From assembly GCF_020177265.1 (NCBI RefSeq), contig NZ_JAIVMC010000010.1:124001-188000 (forward strand): a stretch of DNA of 64,000 nucleotides. The letters are read 5' to 3'. Shown piece after piece: positions 56,135 through 64,000 of the stretch (its first letter is position 1; each line of letters opens with the position of its first letter). This stretch comes from Pseudooceanicola marinus (lineage in GTDB: Bacteria; Pseudomonadota; Alphaproteobacteria; Rhodobacterales; Rhodobacteraceae). Made by a program: the position numbers and the translations under genes. The notes under the pieces were generated by a model. That model ran no database searches, was not told where the DNA came from, and saw only the letters and a program-made list of their open reading frames with translations.

Positions 56135-56809
56135 TCAGGCGCCGCGATTGCTCGGCGCCCGTTTGTCCACGCGGCGGGCAATCCATTCACCAACGGTTTG
56201 CACGACCTGCACGAGGACAATGAGAATGAGAACCACGAGGCCCATGACCTCGGGCATGAAGCGCTGGTAGCCGTAGCGGATACCGAGATCGCCCAGGCCT
56301 TCGCCGCCGACGGCGCCGACCATGGCCGAGTAGCCCAGCAGGCTGACCACGGCGAGGGTGAGGCCCAGCACGATGCCCGGCATCGCTTCGGGGATCAGCA
56401 CCTTGCGGATGATCTGCATCGGCGTGGCCCCCATGGACCGCGCGGCCTCGATCAGACCGCTGTCCACGTCGCGGATGGCGTTTTCCACCAGGCGCGCGAT
56501 GAAGGGGACGGCGGCGATGGTCAGCGGCACGATGGCTGCCGTGGTGCCGATGGAGGTGCCTGCGACCAGCCGGGTGAACGGAATGATCGCCACCACCAGG
56601 ATGATGAAGGGCACCGACCGCGTCGCGTTGACGATCACGCCCAGCACCTTGTTCAGCCAGGGCGACGACAACAGCTCGCCCTTCTGCGAACAGGCCAGGA
56701 AGGTGCCGATCGGCAGGCCGCCGATGGCGCCCAGGATGGTGGAGACGAGGACCATGTAGATGGTCTGCCAGGTGGCCTCCATCAGCATGTTGATCAGGTT
56801 AGCTGACAT
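56135..56809 (-). CDS. metI: Methionine ABC transporter permease
   Basis: 224 residues with five membrane helices. The start [28 protein letters not shown] is typical of MetI, and the coupling loop [25 protein letters not shown] carries the EAA motif that contacts MetN. It forms the methionine channel as a dimer. Its start overlaps the end of metN by 11 bases, and metQ follows after 27 bases. Confidence 0.95.
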   Translation of the reverse strand: MSANLINMLMEATWQTIYMVLVSTILGAIGGLPIGTFLACSQKGELLSSPWLNKVLGVIVNATRSVPFIILVVAIIPFTRLVAGTSIGTTAAIVPLTIAAVPFIARLVENAIRDVDSGLIEAARSMGATPMQIIRKVLIPEAMPGIVLGLTLAVVSLLGYSAMVGAVGGEGLGDLGIRYGYQRFMPEVMGLVVLILIVLVQVVQTVGEWIARRVDKRAPSNRGA

Positions 56810-57860
56810 AGCCCAGGACCTCCGTGCGTTGTTCGTGGCTTTCCAGGTAGGCGCGGGCCTCCGCGGCGCGATCCGCCTCGACCGAGATCAGCAGGTTGCC
56901 GAAGGGGCGCGGGCCGATCTCCTCGACGGCGCCCGCCAGGATGTTCACCTGCAGGCCCAGCTCGGAGCTCATCCGCGCCAGCAGCGGGTCGGTCGCATTG
57001 TCGCCGACGAAGGTGATGCGCAGCACCTCGCGGGCGGGACCGGCCGGCGGGGTGTCCTGCAGCTTGCGCGCGATGAAATGCGGCAGCGTGACGCCGGTGA
57101 CGCTGGACAGGAAACTTTGAGTGGTCGGGTGTTTCGGCTCGGTGAAGATATCGTAGGTCGCGCCGTCCTCGACGATGTGCCCGTCCTCGATCACCGCGAC
57201 ATGGCTGGCGATGTCACGCACCACGGCCATTTCGTGGGTGATCAGCAGGATCGTCAGGCCGAGGTCGCGGTTGATGTCGCTCAGCAGTTCCAGAACCGTC
57301 TGGGTGGTCTCCGGGTCCAGCGCCGAAGTCGCCTCGTCCGACAGCAGGACCTTGGGCTGCGTGGCCAGGGCGCGGGCGATGCCGACACGCTGTTTCTGAC
57401 CGCCCGACAGCTCTGCGGGGTAGCGCGCCGACAGCTCCTGCAGGCCGACGCGGGCCACCAGGTCGTCGACCCGTTTCTTGATCTCGCCCGAGGGCGTCCC
57501 GGAGATTTCCAGTGGCAGGGCCACGTTCTCGAACACGGTCCGCGAGGACAAGAGATTGAAATGCTGGAAGATCATGCCGACTTCGCGACGGATGTCGCGC
57601 AGGGCCTGCCCCTTGGCGTCGCCCACGTCGCGGCCGCCCACGATGACCTTGCCAGAGGTCGGCTTCTCCAGCCCGTTGACCATGCGCAGGAGGGTGGATT
57701 TGCCTGCGCCCGACCGTCCGATGATGCCGGTGATGGTTCCCGGTTCGACGCTCAGCGAAATGTCTTCAAGCGCCGTGACCTGGCCGCCGCCCTTCTTCGG
57801 GAAGGACTTGCCGACCTTGTCGAATGTGATGGCTGCTCCGGTAGAGCTTTCCGTCTTCAT
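56799..57860 (-). CDS. metN: Methionine ABC transporter ATP-binding protein
   Basis: 353 residues. Walker [10 protein letters not shown] (48-56), signature [15 protein letters not shown], and Walker [13 protein letters not shown] are intact. The C-terminal NIL domain (about 275-353; [20 protein letters not shown]) senses methionine and inhibits transport when it is plentiful. ATG 57860 gives the normal N-terminus; GGAGG lies 13 bases upstream, further than usual. First gene of the operon, with a leader that can fold (57861-57944). Confidence 0.95.
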   Translation of the reverse strand: MKTESSTGAAITFDKVGKSFPKKGGGQVTALEDISLSVEPGTITGIIGRSGAGKSTLLRMVNGLEKPTSGKVIVGGRDVGDAKGQALRDIRREVGMIFQHFNLLSSRTVFENVALPLEISGTPSGEIKKRVDDLVARVGLQELSARYPAELSGGQKQRVGIARALATQPKVLLSDEATSALDPETTQTVLELLSDINRDLGLTILLITHEMAVVRDIASHVAVIEDGHIVEDGATYDIFTEPKHPTTQSFLSSVTGVTLPHFIARKLQDTPPAGPAREVLRITFVGDNATDPLLARMSSELGLQVNILAGAVEEIGPRPFGNLLISVEADRAAEARAYLESHEQRTEVLGYVS

Positions 57861-57944
57861 GCTGTTTCGGTTGCCTCCGGTTAGTGACCTGCAGGGGTAG
57901 ACCCCAACAACCACAAAGTCACAACCCCCAGAGCCTGAAGGGGG
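57861..57944 (-). promoter_or_regulatory. Structured 5' leader of metNIQ
   Basis: Read on the reverse strand, the leader has a hairpin CCCCC/GGGGG (57940-57944 with 57925-57929). Then a stem GTGAC (57918-57922) with GTCAC (57884-57888) encloses a nested hairpin GGGG/CCCC (57902-57905 with 57894-57897). The GGAGG of metN follows at once. Such stacked folds before a methionine uptake operon suggest RNA control. I could not match it to the SAM-II, SAM-V or SAM/SAH consensus from memory. Confidence 0.4.
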
Positions 57945-58146
57945 CCGCAAACTTGCGAAAACTCCTTTGAATGCCGAAACAATTGGCTTTGACGTCACGT
58001 CGCTCAGGGCAAGGCTGTCCGGCGAGCGCGGCGCCGTGAGGCGACCCGGGCTGCCGCCGTCCGGCGAAAATCCGGAGCCCGCGACACCCGGTCTTAACCC
58101 GCCGGGTGCCAGTGTCCGCCGCGATTTGACAGATGCGGAGAAGCTG

Positions 58147-58953
58147 ATGACCCGGTGGCGCCTGCCCCTGATCCTTTGCCTTGCCATGACAGTCCCGGCC
58201 CCGCAGGCCCGGGCCTATTCCCTGATGCCCGAGGCCGAAGAGGCGCGACCGCTGCTGGTGGCCGCCGCCCGTCCGATGCTGCCCCGGCCCGGGGCGACCC
58301 CCGCCGCGCCGCTGGCGGCGCCGGGGGCAGGGGCCCTTGCGGCGGCACCGAAGGCCGTGCCCGCCGCCCCGGTGCCCAGCCTCTTCCGGGATCGTGAGGC
58401 CTCGTCGCTTTTCGCCCCCGTGCCGGATCGTGCGCGGTTGTCGCCACTGCGGCCCCTGCCACAGCGCCCGGGCACCGCCACGGCGCAGCTGTTGCACCTG
58501 ATCGCCTCGGTCGAGGCGGATCCCTCGAAGGGCTATGATTCCGTGCAGTTCCAGGCCCGGATCAAGCCGCCGAAGCCGCCCACGCAGATGACGCTGGACG
58601 AGATCCACGCCTGGATCCGCGCCACGCCGGGGCAGCAGCACGCCATCGGACGCTACCAGATCGTGCCGCAGACCCTGCGCGGGCTGCAGAAACAGCTGGA
58701 TCTGCCCGGGCACGCCCGGTTCGACGCGGCGCTGCAGGATCGGATGGCGGATGCCCTGCTGCAATTCGCGGGCTACGACCGCTTCCTGAAGGGGAAGCTG
58801 ACGCGCACCGGGTTCATGAACAACCTGGCCCGCGTCTGGGCGGCGCTGCCGAACTCCTCGGGGCGGTCGCACTACCATGGGCTGGCGGGCAATCGGGCCG
58901 CCTTCACCTGGGGGCACTTCTCCAACCGGATGAAGGCGATCTTCCCGCGCTGA
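58147..58953 (+). CDS. Exported lysozyme-like protein
   Basis: 268 residues. A signal peptide ([23 protein letters not shown]) is followed by an 80-residue Ala/Pro-rich linker. The C-terminal domain (about 112-268) contains [35 protein letters not shown] and QDRMADALL. That order of a Glu (Glu123), a (A)IGRYQ motif and QD recalls phage-lambda-type lysozymes (GH104-like). It may cut peptidoglycan in the periplasm, but the catalytic assignment is a guess. GGAGAA lies eight bases before ATG 58147. It is divergent from metN, and a frame from 57967 is open but not needed. Confidence 0.65.
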   Translation: MTRWRLPLILCLAMTVPAPQARAYSLMPEAEEARPLLVAAARPMLPRPGATPAAPLAAPGAGALAAAPKAVPAAPVPSLFRDREASSLFAPVPDRARLSPLRPLPQRPGTATAQLLHLIASVEADPSKGYDSVQFQARIKPPKPPTQMTLDEIHAWIRATPGQQHAIGRYQIVPQTLRGLQKQLDLPGHARFDAALQDRMADALLQFAGYDRFLKGKLTRTGFMNNLARVWAALPNSSGRSHYHGLAGNRAAFTWGHFSNRMKAIFPR

Positions 58954-59085
58954 TGCTGCGCCGCAACGTCACCTTTGCACCCGCAGCATAGCGCCTCTTC
59001 CCGTTTGCCAGACCTGTCCATGCCGGATCCGTGTCATAAGGCCCCCAGGGAGGAGAGCCGAAGCAGATGATCAAGAGGCACTCCG

Positions 59086-59244
59086 ATGACGACCACCGCT
59101 CCCACCCGCGAAGAGCTGATCCGCGCCCAGGCCGCGCTGGATGCCCTGAACGTGGCCTATGAATACTTCACCCCCGCCCCGCGCCTGGTCGTTTCGACCC
59201 CCGCCGAGGCGAAGGACTACGAACCCTACACCGCCGCCGCCTGA
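59086..59244 (+). CDS. Small protein of 52 residues, unknown function
   Basis: The frame encodes MTTTAPTREELIRAQAALD and continues NVAYEYFTPAPRLVVST to the end TAAA. The first half looks like a helix (REELIRAQAALDALNVAYEYF), and codon use is strongly GC3-biased like real genes. AAGAGG lies eight bases before ATG 59086. A T-tailed hairpin follows at 59272. These three signs together support a real short gene, too short for most gene finders. No family recognised. Confidence 0.65.
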   Translation: MTTTAPTREELIRAQAALDALNVAYEYFTPAPRLVVSTPAEAKDYEPYTAAA

Positions 59245-59271
59245 GCCTTCGGGTATCGCGGTGATGTGACA

Positions 59272-59310
59272 GCGCGCGGCGCCTCCCTCGGGGCCGCGCG
59301 CTTGTCTTTT
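59272..59310 (+). terminator. Terminator after the 52-residue gene
   Basis: A perfect 9-bp stem GCGCGCGGC (59272-59280) and GCCGCGCGC (59293-59301), then TTGTCTTTT. A textbook intrinsic terminator 28 bases past the stop. Confidence 0.85.
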
Positions 59311-59337
59311 GCGGGCCGCAGGTTCAGATCTCCCCCC

Positions 59338-59544
59338 ATGGTTCTTCTCATCCCCATCGGTTTCGCGATCTTCCTGATCTACATGTGGATCTGGGGCCCG
59401 TCGCCGACGAAATCCTGCCGCTGGCGCATGGATCGGTCCCGCGATCGCGACGGGCAGAGCTTCTACATCTGTCCACTCTGCGGCGCCGAGCGGTTCACCG
59501 CCGATGGCAAGCCCCCCCGGATCTGCGCCCTGAAGGAGCCATGA
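59338..59544 (+). CDS. Small membrane-anchored zinc-ribbon-like protein, 68 residues
   Basis: One membrane helix (VLLIPIGFAIFLIYMWIWG, 2-20) is followed by a soluble tail with four Cys: Cys27, CPLC (Cys45, Cys48) and Cys63. The last three resemble a zinc ribbon. ATG 59338 starts the helix directly; the ribosome site is weak (a C-rich run precedes it). It follows a terminator, so it needs its own promoter. No function known, but the Cys pattern makes a chance ORF unlikely. Confidence 0.65.
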   Translation: MVLLIPIGFAIFLIYMWIWGPSPTKSCRWRMDRSRDRDGQSFYICPLCGAERFTADGKPPRICALKEP

Positions 59545-59858
59545 TCGGCCTCGTGCGGCGAAAAATCGGGCCTCGTCAGACTCTTGCAAATTTGCTCAAA
59601 TTTACAGGGGTTTGCGACCGGTTCTCGGCGCCGAAAATTTTTCGGATCGCGGCTAAAAATACCTCTTGATCGAATCTTCGATTGGCCCGATATGCCCGGC
59701 CAAGACGCCAACGCACGCGCCTCTGTCGAAAGGGCAGCCTCTGGGTGACGGGTCATCGACCCTGGTCTCCTAGGCGAAACCTCTAGGGTTATGTAGCGAC
59801 GGTAACGTCTCCCTTGGAACTGAGCGGTCATATATGGCCGGGTCTATTGGAGATGACC
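59545..59858 (+). promoter_or_regulatory. Promoter and structured leader of ornithine decarboxylase (speF-motif candidate)
   Basis: This 314-base gap holds several inverted repeats: CCGAAA/TTTCGG (59631-59645), ATCGAA/TTCGAT (59669-59682), GGGTC/GACCC (59750-59762), and GACG-GTAA-CGTC (59798-59809). Last is GGTCAT (59826-59831) with ATGACC (59853-59858), which would enclose the TTGGAG ribosome site. An 18-codon ORF (59692-59748) is also present. A conserved leader RNA called the speF motif is known upstream of this gene in alphaproteobacteria, so this is a likely case. I could not check the consensus. Confidence 0.55.
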
Positions 59859-61037
59859 ATGAACGCTTTCGTTGCCGATTTCTCGGCCCGCGCCTCCGTG
59901 CGCCCTCAAAACCGTGTTGAAGCCTTCATCCGCCAGAACGATTTCGAGCGCCCGACGCTGGTGCTGGATATCGAGCGCGTGGACAGCCAGTACCGTGCCC
60001 TGGCCGAAGGCCTGGGTCGCGCCCGCATCCACTATGCCGTGAAGGCCAACCCGCAGCGCGAGATCATCGAGCGCCTGGTGAACCTCGGCTCCGGTTTCGA
60101 TGCCGCATCGCGCGCCGAGATCGAGCTGTGCCTGAGCCTGGGCGCGCACCCCGATCACATCTCCTTCGGCAACACCGTGAAGAAGCCGCGCGACATCGCG
60201 TTCGCCTACCACGCCGGTGTCACCCTCTTCGCCGCCGATGCGCCCGAAGAGCTGGAGAAGATCGCCGAGCATGCGCCCGGCTCCGAGGTCTACATCCGCC
60301 TGATCGTCGATGCGTCGGAAGCCGACTGGCCGCTGTCGCGCAAGTTCGGCATTGCCCGCGAAGGCGCCGTCGCGCTGATGGACTATGCCGTCGAGCTGGG
60401 CCTGAAGCCTGTCGGCCTGTCCTTCCACGTCGGTTCGCAGACCAAGCGCGCGGAAATGTGGATCACCACGCTCGACCAGGTGGCCTCCGTCTGGAATGCG
60501 GCCATCGCTGCCGGCCATGATCTGACCCTGCTGAACATCGGCGGCGGTTTCCCGGCCTACTACGGCGAAGAGATCCAGGGCCCGACCGCCTATGCGGCGC
60601 GCGTGATGGAGCTGGTGACCGAGCGTTTCGGCGACGTGCCCCACGTTATGGCAGAGCCGGGTCGCGGCCTGGTGGCCGAGGCCGGCGCCATCGCCGCCGA
60701 GGTGCTGCTGGTGTCGCGCAAGTCGGAAAACGATCTGCACCGCTGGGTCTATCTGGACATCGGCAAGTTCTCGGGCCTGGCCGAAACCATGGACGAGGCG
60801 ATCCGCTATCAGTTCCTGACCGACCGCGACCACGAGGGCCACGGCCCCTGCATCCTGGCGGGCCCGTCCTGCGACAGCGCCGACGTGCTGTACGAAAAGC
60901 GCCCGGTCGATCTGCCGCTGGGCCTGCGCTCGGGCGACCGGTTCATCATCCGCAACTGCGGCGCCTATACCTCGACCTATGCCTCCATCGGCTTCAACGG
61001 CTTCCCGCCGCTGGACGTGGTGGTCCTGCAGGACTGA
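59859..61037 (+). CDS. Ornithine decarboxylase, fold III PLP family
   Basis: 392 residues. The PLP lysine is Lys62 (YAVKANPQ). The phosphate loop is LNIGGGFPAYY, and the second active-site motif is GPSCDSADVLY with Cys338. CDSAD marks ornithine (or lysine/ornithine) decarboxylases of eukaryote-like fold, separate from diaminopimelate decarboxylase at 25227. The product putrescine starts polyamine synthesis. I chose ATG 59859, six bases after the ribosome site; ATG 59853 in frame is possible. The long folded leader suggests control by polyamines. A terminator follows. Confidence 0.93.
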   Translation: MNAFVADFSARASVRPQNRVEAFIRQNDFERPTLVLDIERVDSQYRALAEGLGRARIHYAVKANPQREIIERLVNLGSGFDAASRAEIELCLSLGAHPDHISFGNTVKKPRDIAFAYHAGVTLFAADAPEELEKIAEHAPGSEVYIRLIVDASEADWPLSRKFGIAREGAVALMDYAVELGLKPVGLSFHVGSQTKRAEMWITTLDQVASVWNAAIAAGHDLTLLNIGGGFPAYYGEEIQGPTAYAARVMELVTERFGDVPHVMAEPGRGLVAEAGAIAAEVLLVSRKSENDLHRWVYLDIGKFSGLAETMDEAIRYQFLTDRDHEGHGPCILAGPSCDSADVLYEKRPVDLPLGLRSGDRFIIRNCGAYTSTYASIGFNGFPPLDVVVLQD

Positions 61038-61063
61038 TCCCTGCCAAATGTCATCTCCAGGGG

Positions 61064-61097
61064 AGGGGGTCGCCATCGGCGGCCCTCTTTCCGTTTT
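61064..61097 (+). terminator. Terminator of ornithine decarboxylase
   Basis: A stem GGGTCGCC (61067-61074) and GGCGGCCC (61078-61085) with one G-T pair, followed by TCTTTCCGTTTT. It lies 27 bases past the stop. Confidence 0.7.
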
Positions 61098-61114
61098 GGG
61101 GGCCGGGTGACTGG

Positions 61115-61190
61115 CGGGGAGGGGGCTCTGCCCCGTCTCAGCAGGCTGAAACACCTGCCGGGATGTTTGCGTGAAAGAGAAGGGGGGGGA
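61115..61190. repeat. Rhodobacterales intergenic palindromic repeat (copy C)
   Basis: It starts with the same 20-mer as copy A (CGGGGAGGGGGCTCTGCCCC, 61115-61134). The continuation is different (CACCTGCCGGGATGTTTGCG), a variant of the GGGATATTT-type half. It sits between the ornithine decarboxylase terminator and the DUF1989 gene. Confidence 0.65.
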
Positions 61191-61267
61191 CGCGGCGCCT
61201 GACGGATCCGTCGCGCCCCTTGCCCTCGCCGCGCGGCTGCGGTTCCTTGGCGCCAAAGGAGAGACCC

Positions 61268-62110
61268 ATGACCCAGCCTGCCGACGCCGAAGACCGCCGC
61301 GCCATTCCGCCGGTGATCTGCTATCCCACCGCCACCCTGCCGCGCCCGGACCTGGCGCTGTATCGCGCCGCCCTGGACGGCGCGGAGGTCACCGAAACCC
61401 ATGTGGCCGCGCCCCGCGAGGCGGCGAGTTTCACCGTGCCGGCGGGGCATTTCTTCCGCATCCGGTCGGTCGAGGGGCCGCAGGTCGGGGACCTGAACCT
61501 GTGGAATGCCAATGACATCTCTGAGCGGTTCTATTCCGGCAAGACCCGGGCACTGCACGGCACCCATGTGACCACCGGCGAGCGTCTATGGTCGTCCTTC
61601 CCCGGCTTCCGCCCCATGGCGACCATCGTGGAGGACAGCCTGGACTGGTACGGGATCGACGCCTACGGCGGCTCCGTTCATGACGTGATCGGCACCCGCT
61701 GCGATCCCTACACGCACAACCTGCTGTCCGGCGGTCAGTACCATCATTGCTGCCATTCCAACCTGACCCGCGCGCTGGCGCAGCACCTGGGCATGACGGC
61801 GGCGGAGGCGGAGCCGCATGTGCATGACGTGCTGAACGTCTTCATGTGCACCGGGTTCACCCGCGACACGGGGCAGTATTTCATGAAGGCCAGCCCGGTG
61901 CGGCCGGGCGACCAACTGACCTTCTTCAGCGAGATCGACCTGCTGGGCGCGCTGTCGGCCTGCCCGGGCGGCGACTGCTCGACCGAGCACAGCTCGGACG
62001 CGGCGCGTTGCTATCCGCTGGAGATCGAGATTCTGGCGCCCGCCGCGGGCGCGTTGCAGGGATGGGAGAGCCCGGCGCGGTCGGGCTACGACGGCAGCCA
62101 CGGCATGTGA
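61268..62110 (+). CDS. DUF1989 (urea carboxylase-associated) family protein
   Basis: 280 residues. DUF1989 landmarks are VPAGHFFRIRSVEGPQVGDLNLWNA, HGTHVTTGERLWSSFPGF, a Cys/His group GGQYHHCCHSNL and the C-terminal CPGGDCST. Relatives occur beside urea carboxylase or urea amidolyase and may act in guanidine or urea-related degradation. No such gene lies here, so its role is unclear. AAAGGAG precedes ATG 61268. It stands alone between an intergenic repeat and a bidirectional hairpin. Confidence 0.85.
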   Translation: MTQPADAEDRRAIPPVICYPTATLPRPDLALYRAALDGAEVTETHVAAPREAASFTVPAGHFFRIRSVEGPQVGDLNLWNANDISERFYSGKTRALHGTHVTTGERLWSSFPGFRPMATIVEDSLDWYGIDAYGGSVHDVIGTRCDPYTHNLLSGGQYHHCCHSNLTRALAQHLGMTAAEAEPHVHDVLNVFMCTGFTRDTGQYFMKASPVRPGDQLTFFSEIDLLGALSACPGGDCSTEHSSDAARCYPLEIEILAPAAGALQGWESPARSGYDGSHGM

Positions 62111-62125
62111 TCGCTTGCTGCGGCA

Positions 62126-62148
62126 GGCCCCGGGATGCGCCCGGGGCC
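62126..62148. terminator. Bidirectional hairpin between convergent genes
   Basis: A perfect 9-bp stem GGCCCCGGG (62126-62134) and CCCGGGGCC (62140-62148), between the DUF1989 stop and the aldo/keto reductase stop. It has no T tract on either side, but its place suggests a shared 3' end. Confidence 0.55.
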
Positions 62149-62155
62149 CGCGCGT

Positions 62156-63148
62156 TCAGCAGTAGCGTTCGATGGCGACGGTCTGGTGATCGCCGTAGCG
62201 GTCGCCCCAGGCCCAGCCGACGGGCAGGATCTCGGCGATCTCGGCCATCTCCTGCGGCCCCAGCTCGATCCGCTCCGCGCCCAGCCATTCGCGCAGGTGC
62301 GCGGCGGTGCGGGTGCCGGGGATCGGGATCACGTGATCGCCCTGCGCCATGACCCAGGCCAGGGCCGTGCCGGCGACGGTCCAGCCCCGGGCACGGCACC
62401 AGGCGCGGAAGGCCGCCACCTTGCCGAGGTTGTGAGAGAAGTTCGGCTCGGTGAAGCGCGGGTTGTTCAGGCGGAAGTCGCCCTCGCGCATGTCCTCGCG
62501 CCGCACTGAGGTTTCCCCGAACATCCCCCGCGCCACCGGCGAGAAGGCGACGAAGCTGGTGCCCAGCTCCGCACAGGTCTGGATCAGCCCCAGTTCCGGC
62601 AGACGGGTCCAGAGGGAATATTCGTTCTGCACCGCCGCCACCGGCCGCACCGCATGGGCGCGGCGCAGGGTGTAGGGGGCGATTTCCGACAGCCCGTAGC
62701 TGCGGATCAGCCCCTCGTCGATCAGGCGGCCCATGGTCTCGGCCACCTCCTCGATCGGGGTCTCCTGGTTGTGACGGTGGGCGTAGAACAGATCGACGCT
62801 GTCCAGGCCGAGGCGGTCCAGCGACTGCTCCAGCTCGGCCCTCAGGTGGTCGTAGCTGTTGTCGATCCGCCGGTTCGGGCCGGCAATGATCGAGGCCTTG
62901 GTGGCGATGCGGATGCCGTCGGGCTTGCGGTCCGCCAGGTAGCGGCCCAGCACCGTCTCGCTGACCCCCATGCCGTAGATGTTGGCCGTGTCCCAGAAGG
63001 TGATCCCTGCCTCGACCGCGGCGTCGAGACAGGCGTGGGAGGTTTCCTCGTCGGTCGGCCCGAACATGCCGCCGAAGGACATGGCGCCGAAGGCCAGTTG
63101 CGGCACCATGATGCCGGTGCGGCCCAGTTCTACCTGTTTGAACGTCAT
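62156..63148 (-). CDS. Aldo/keto reductase
   Basis: 330 residues with a (beta/alpha)8 barrel and the catalytic tetrad Asp53, Tyr58 (DTANIYGMG), Lys84 (IATKASI) and His124 (FYAHRHN). NADPH-binding [14 protein letters not shown] lies near the end. It reduces an aldehyde or ketone. The sequence is closest in pattern to the YakC/AKR13-like group. It overlaps deoD by four bases (ATGA), so the two share a transcript, and its substrate could be linked to a sugar released by nucleoside breakdown. Confidence 0.92.
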   Translation of the reverse strand: MTFKQVELGRTGIMVPQLAFGAMSFGGMFGPTDEETSHACLDAAVEAGITFWDTANIYGMGVSETVLGRYLADRKPDGIRIATKASIIAGPNRRIDNSYDHLRAELEQSLDRLGLDSVDLFYAHRHNQETPIEEVAETMGRLIDEGLIRSYGLSEIAPYTLRRAHAVRPVAAVQNEYSLWTRLPELGLIQTCAELGTSFVAFSPVARGMFGETSVRREDMREGDFRLNNPRFTEPNFSHNLGKVAAFRAWCRARGWTVAGTALAWVMAQGDHVIPIPGTRTAAHLREWLGAERIELGPQEMAEIAEILPVGWAWGDRYGDHQTVAIERYC

Positions 63149-63849
63149 GCGAATGCGGCCTCCAGGGCGATTTCGACCATGTCGCCGAAGCTGCGTTCGC
63201 GGTCTTCGGCGGGCAGGGCCTCGTGGGTGATCAGGTGGTCGGAGACAGTGAGGACCGCCAGGGCACGGGCGCCGTAGCGCGCCGCGAGGGTGTAGAGCTC
63301 GGCCGCCTCCATCTCGACGCCCAGGATGCCGTGGCGGGTCATCTGTTCGTTCAGGTCGGGGCGTTCGTCGTAGAAGACATCCGACGAATAGATCCCGCCG
63401 GCGTGCACGCCCACGCCCTTCGTCCGCGCGACGTCATGGGCGGCGCGCAGCAGGTCGTAATCGGCGCAGGGGGCGTAGTTCAACTCGCGAAAGATCCCCG
63501 ACGACGGGGTGGACATGGTCGAGGCGGTCATCGCCAGGATCACGTCGCGGATCTTCACCTTCTCCTGCATGCCTCCGCAGGATCCGATGCGGATCAGGGT
63601 CTTCGCGCCGAAATCGCGGATCAGCTCGTTGGCGTAGATCGACAGGGACGGCATGCCCATGCCGGAACCGTGGATCGTCACCCGGTGGCCGCGCCAGGTG
63701 CCGGTGAAGCCCAGCATGCCGCGCACCTCGTTTACCAGCTCGGCGCCCTCCAGGAAGGTTTCGGCGGCCCAGCGGGCCCGGTAGGGGTCCCCGGGCATCA
63801 GCACGGTTTCGGCGATCTGGCCCGGCTGGGCCCCGATATGTACGGTCAT
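63145..63849 (-). CDS. deoD: Purine-nucleoside phosphorylase, DeoD type
   Basis: 234 residues, the normal hexameric DeoD length. The phosphate site [20 protein letters not shown], and the nucleoside-site [10 protein letters not shown] are present, and the catalytic Asp lies in TVSDHL. It cleaves purine nucleosides to base and (deoxy)ribose 1-phosphate in salvage. ATG 63849 has AAGGA upstream. The reverse-strand gene that ends at 63968 may be part of the same operon, with 118 bases between. Confidence 0.95.
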   Translation of the reverse strand: MTVHIGAQPGQIAETVLMPGDPYRARWAAETFLEGAELVNEVRGMLGFTGTWRGHRVTIHGSGMGMPSLSIYANELIRDFGAKTLIRIGSCGGMQEKVKIRDVILAMTASTMSTPSSGIFRELNYAPCADYDLLRAAHDVARTKGVGVHAGGIYSSDVFYDERPDLNEQMTRHGILGVEMEAAELYTLAARYGARALAVLTVSDHLITHEALPAEDRERSFGDMVEIALEAAFA

Positions 63850-63915
63850 GGCATGTCCTTGTTCCTGGCGCCGGCGAGGGGCGCGCGCGTTGGCGCCAGA
63901 CTACGCACTGCGCCA

Positions 63916-63947
63916 GCGAGGGCAAGGCGGGGCGAGGGCAAGGCGGG
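63916..63947. repeat. Perfect 16-bp tandem duplication
   Basis: GCGAGGGCAAGGCGGG occurs twice in a row (63916-63931 and 63932-63947), between deoD and the upstream gene. It looks like a simple replication-slippage copy, possibly in the deoD leader. Confidence 0.7.
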
Positions 63948-63967
63948 GGCGGACCCCGGACGAGGCG

Positions 63968-64000
63968 TCAGGGCACGAAAAGCGTGCCGTAGCCCAGGTT
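63968..64000 (-). CDS. C-terminal codons of a reverse-strand gene
   Basis: From the window edge the reverse strand reads NLGYGTLFVP and a TGA stop (63968-63970). Codon use fits the genome. Too little is present to name it. A nucleoside-uptake or salvage gene would fit next to deoD, but this is only context. Confidence 0.4.
   Translation of the reverse strand, partial: NLGYGTLFVP

Noticed and set aside
57861-57960. Known SAM riboswitch class in the metNIQ leader
   Set aside because: I could not find the conserved cores of SAM-II, SAM-V or SAM/SAH. Reported only as a structured leader.

Overview
The window is GC-rich alphaproteobacterial DNA, almost certainly from the Rhodobacterales (Roseobacter/Rhodobacter group). 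The evidence is the gene content and order: a TCA block with mdh, sucCD, sucAB and lpd; the ethylmalonyl-CoA pathway genes mcl2 and mch between mdh and sdh; argH-lysA next to a TIGR02302 protein and ftsEX; and the short intergenic repeat with CGGAGTATTT-like sequence that is common in this order. I see no rRNA, tRNA, CRISPR array, insertion sequence or prophage. The DNA looks like ordinary chromosome.

Layout. 1-246: C-terminus of a TonB-dependent receptor. 447-6431: RND efflux operon 1 (two adaptors, one pump, a TetR repressor) behind two tandem TGACA-N4-TGTCA operators. 6522-11399: RND efflux operon 2 (GbsR/MarR-type regulator, adaptor, pump). 11467-13124: a small membrane protein and a regulator with two TetR domains. 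13134-15506 (-): Tex. 15735-22685: a three-gene amidoligase/transglutaminase cluster of unknown biochemical function. 22694-29150: TlpA thioredoxin (-), then argH, a small lipoprotein, a DUF2834 protein, lysA and the TIGR02302 protein. 29540-34624: a zinc-ribbon protein (-), ftsE-ftsX-plsC-PNPOx (+), and a family 2 glycosyltransferase (-). 34794-44935 (-): sucC-sucD, DUF805, sucA-sucB, three small membrane proteins, lpdA. 45317-46279 (-): mdh. 47338-50050: mcl2, an NnrU protein, a DUF1737 protein, mch. 50477-55132: sdhC-sdhD-sdhA, a polysaccharide pyruvyl transferase family gene, sdhB. 55328-57860 (-): metNIQ. 58147-61037: a lysozyme-like exported protein, two small proteins, and ornithine decarboxylase behind a structured leader. 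61268-63849: a DUF1989 protein, an aldo/keto reductase (-) and deoD (-). 63968-64000: the last codons of one more reverse-strand gene.

How the genes fit together. About 20 kb carries most of the lower TCA cycle (2-oxoglutarate to oxaloacetate) plus two enzymes that feed C4 acids into it from the ethylmalonyl-CoA pathway. The sucC and sdhC promoter regions, about 5 kb apart and on opposite strands, each carry two GTGATCAC boxes exactly 21 bp apart with matching flanks. This suggests one regulator controls both operons.

The most interesting points are this shared operator, the pyruvyl transferase gene embedded in the sdh operon, the uncharacterised amidoligase cluster, and the folded leaders of metNIQ and ornithine decarboxylase. 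All calls come from reading the sequence. No database search was run.
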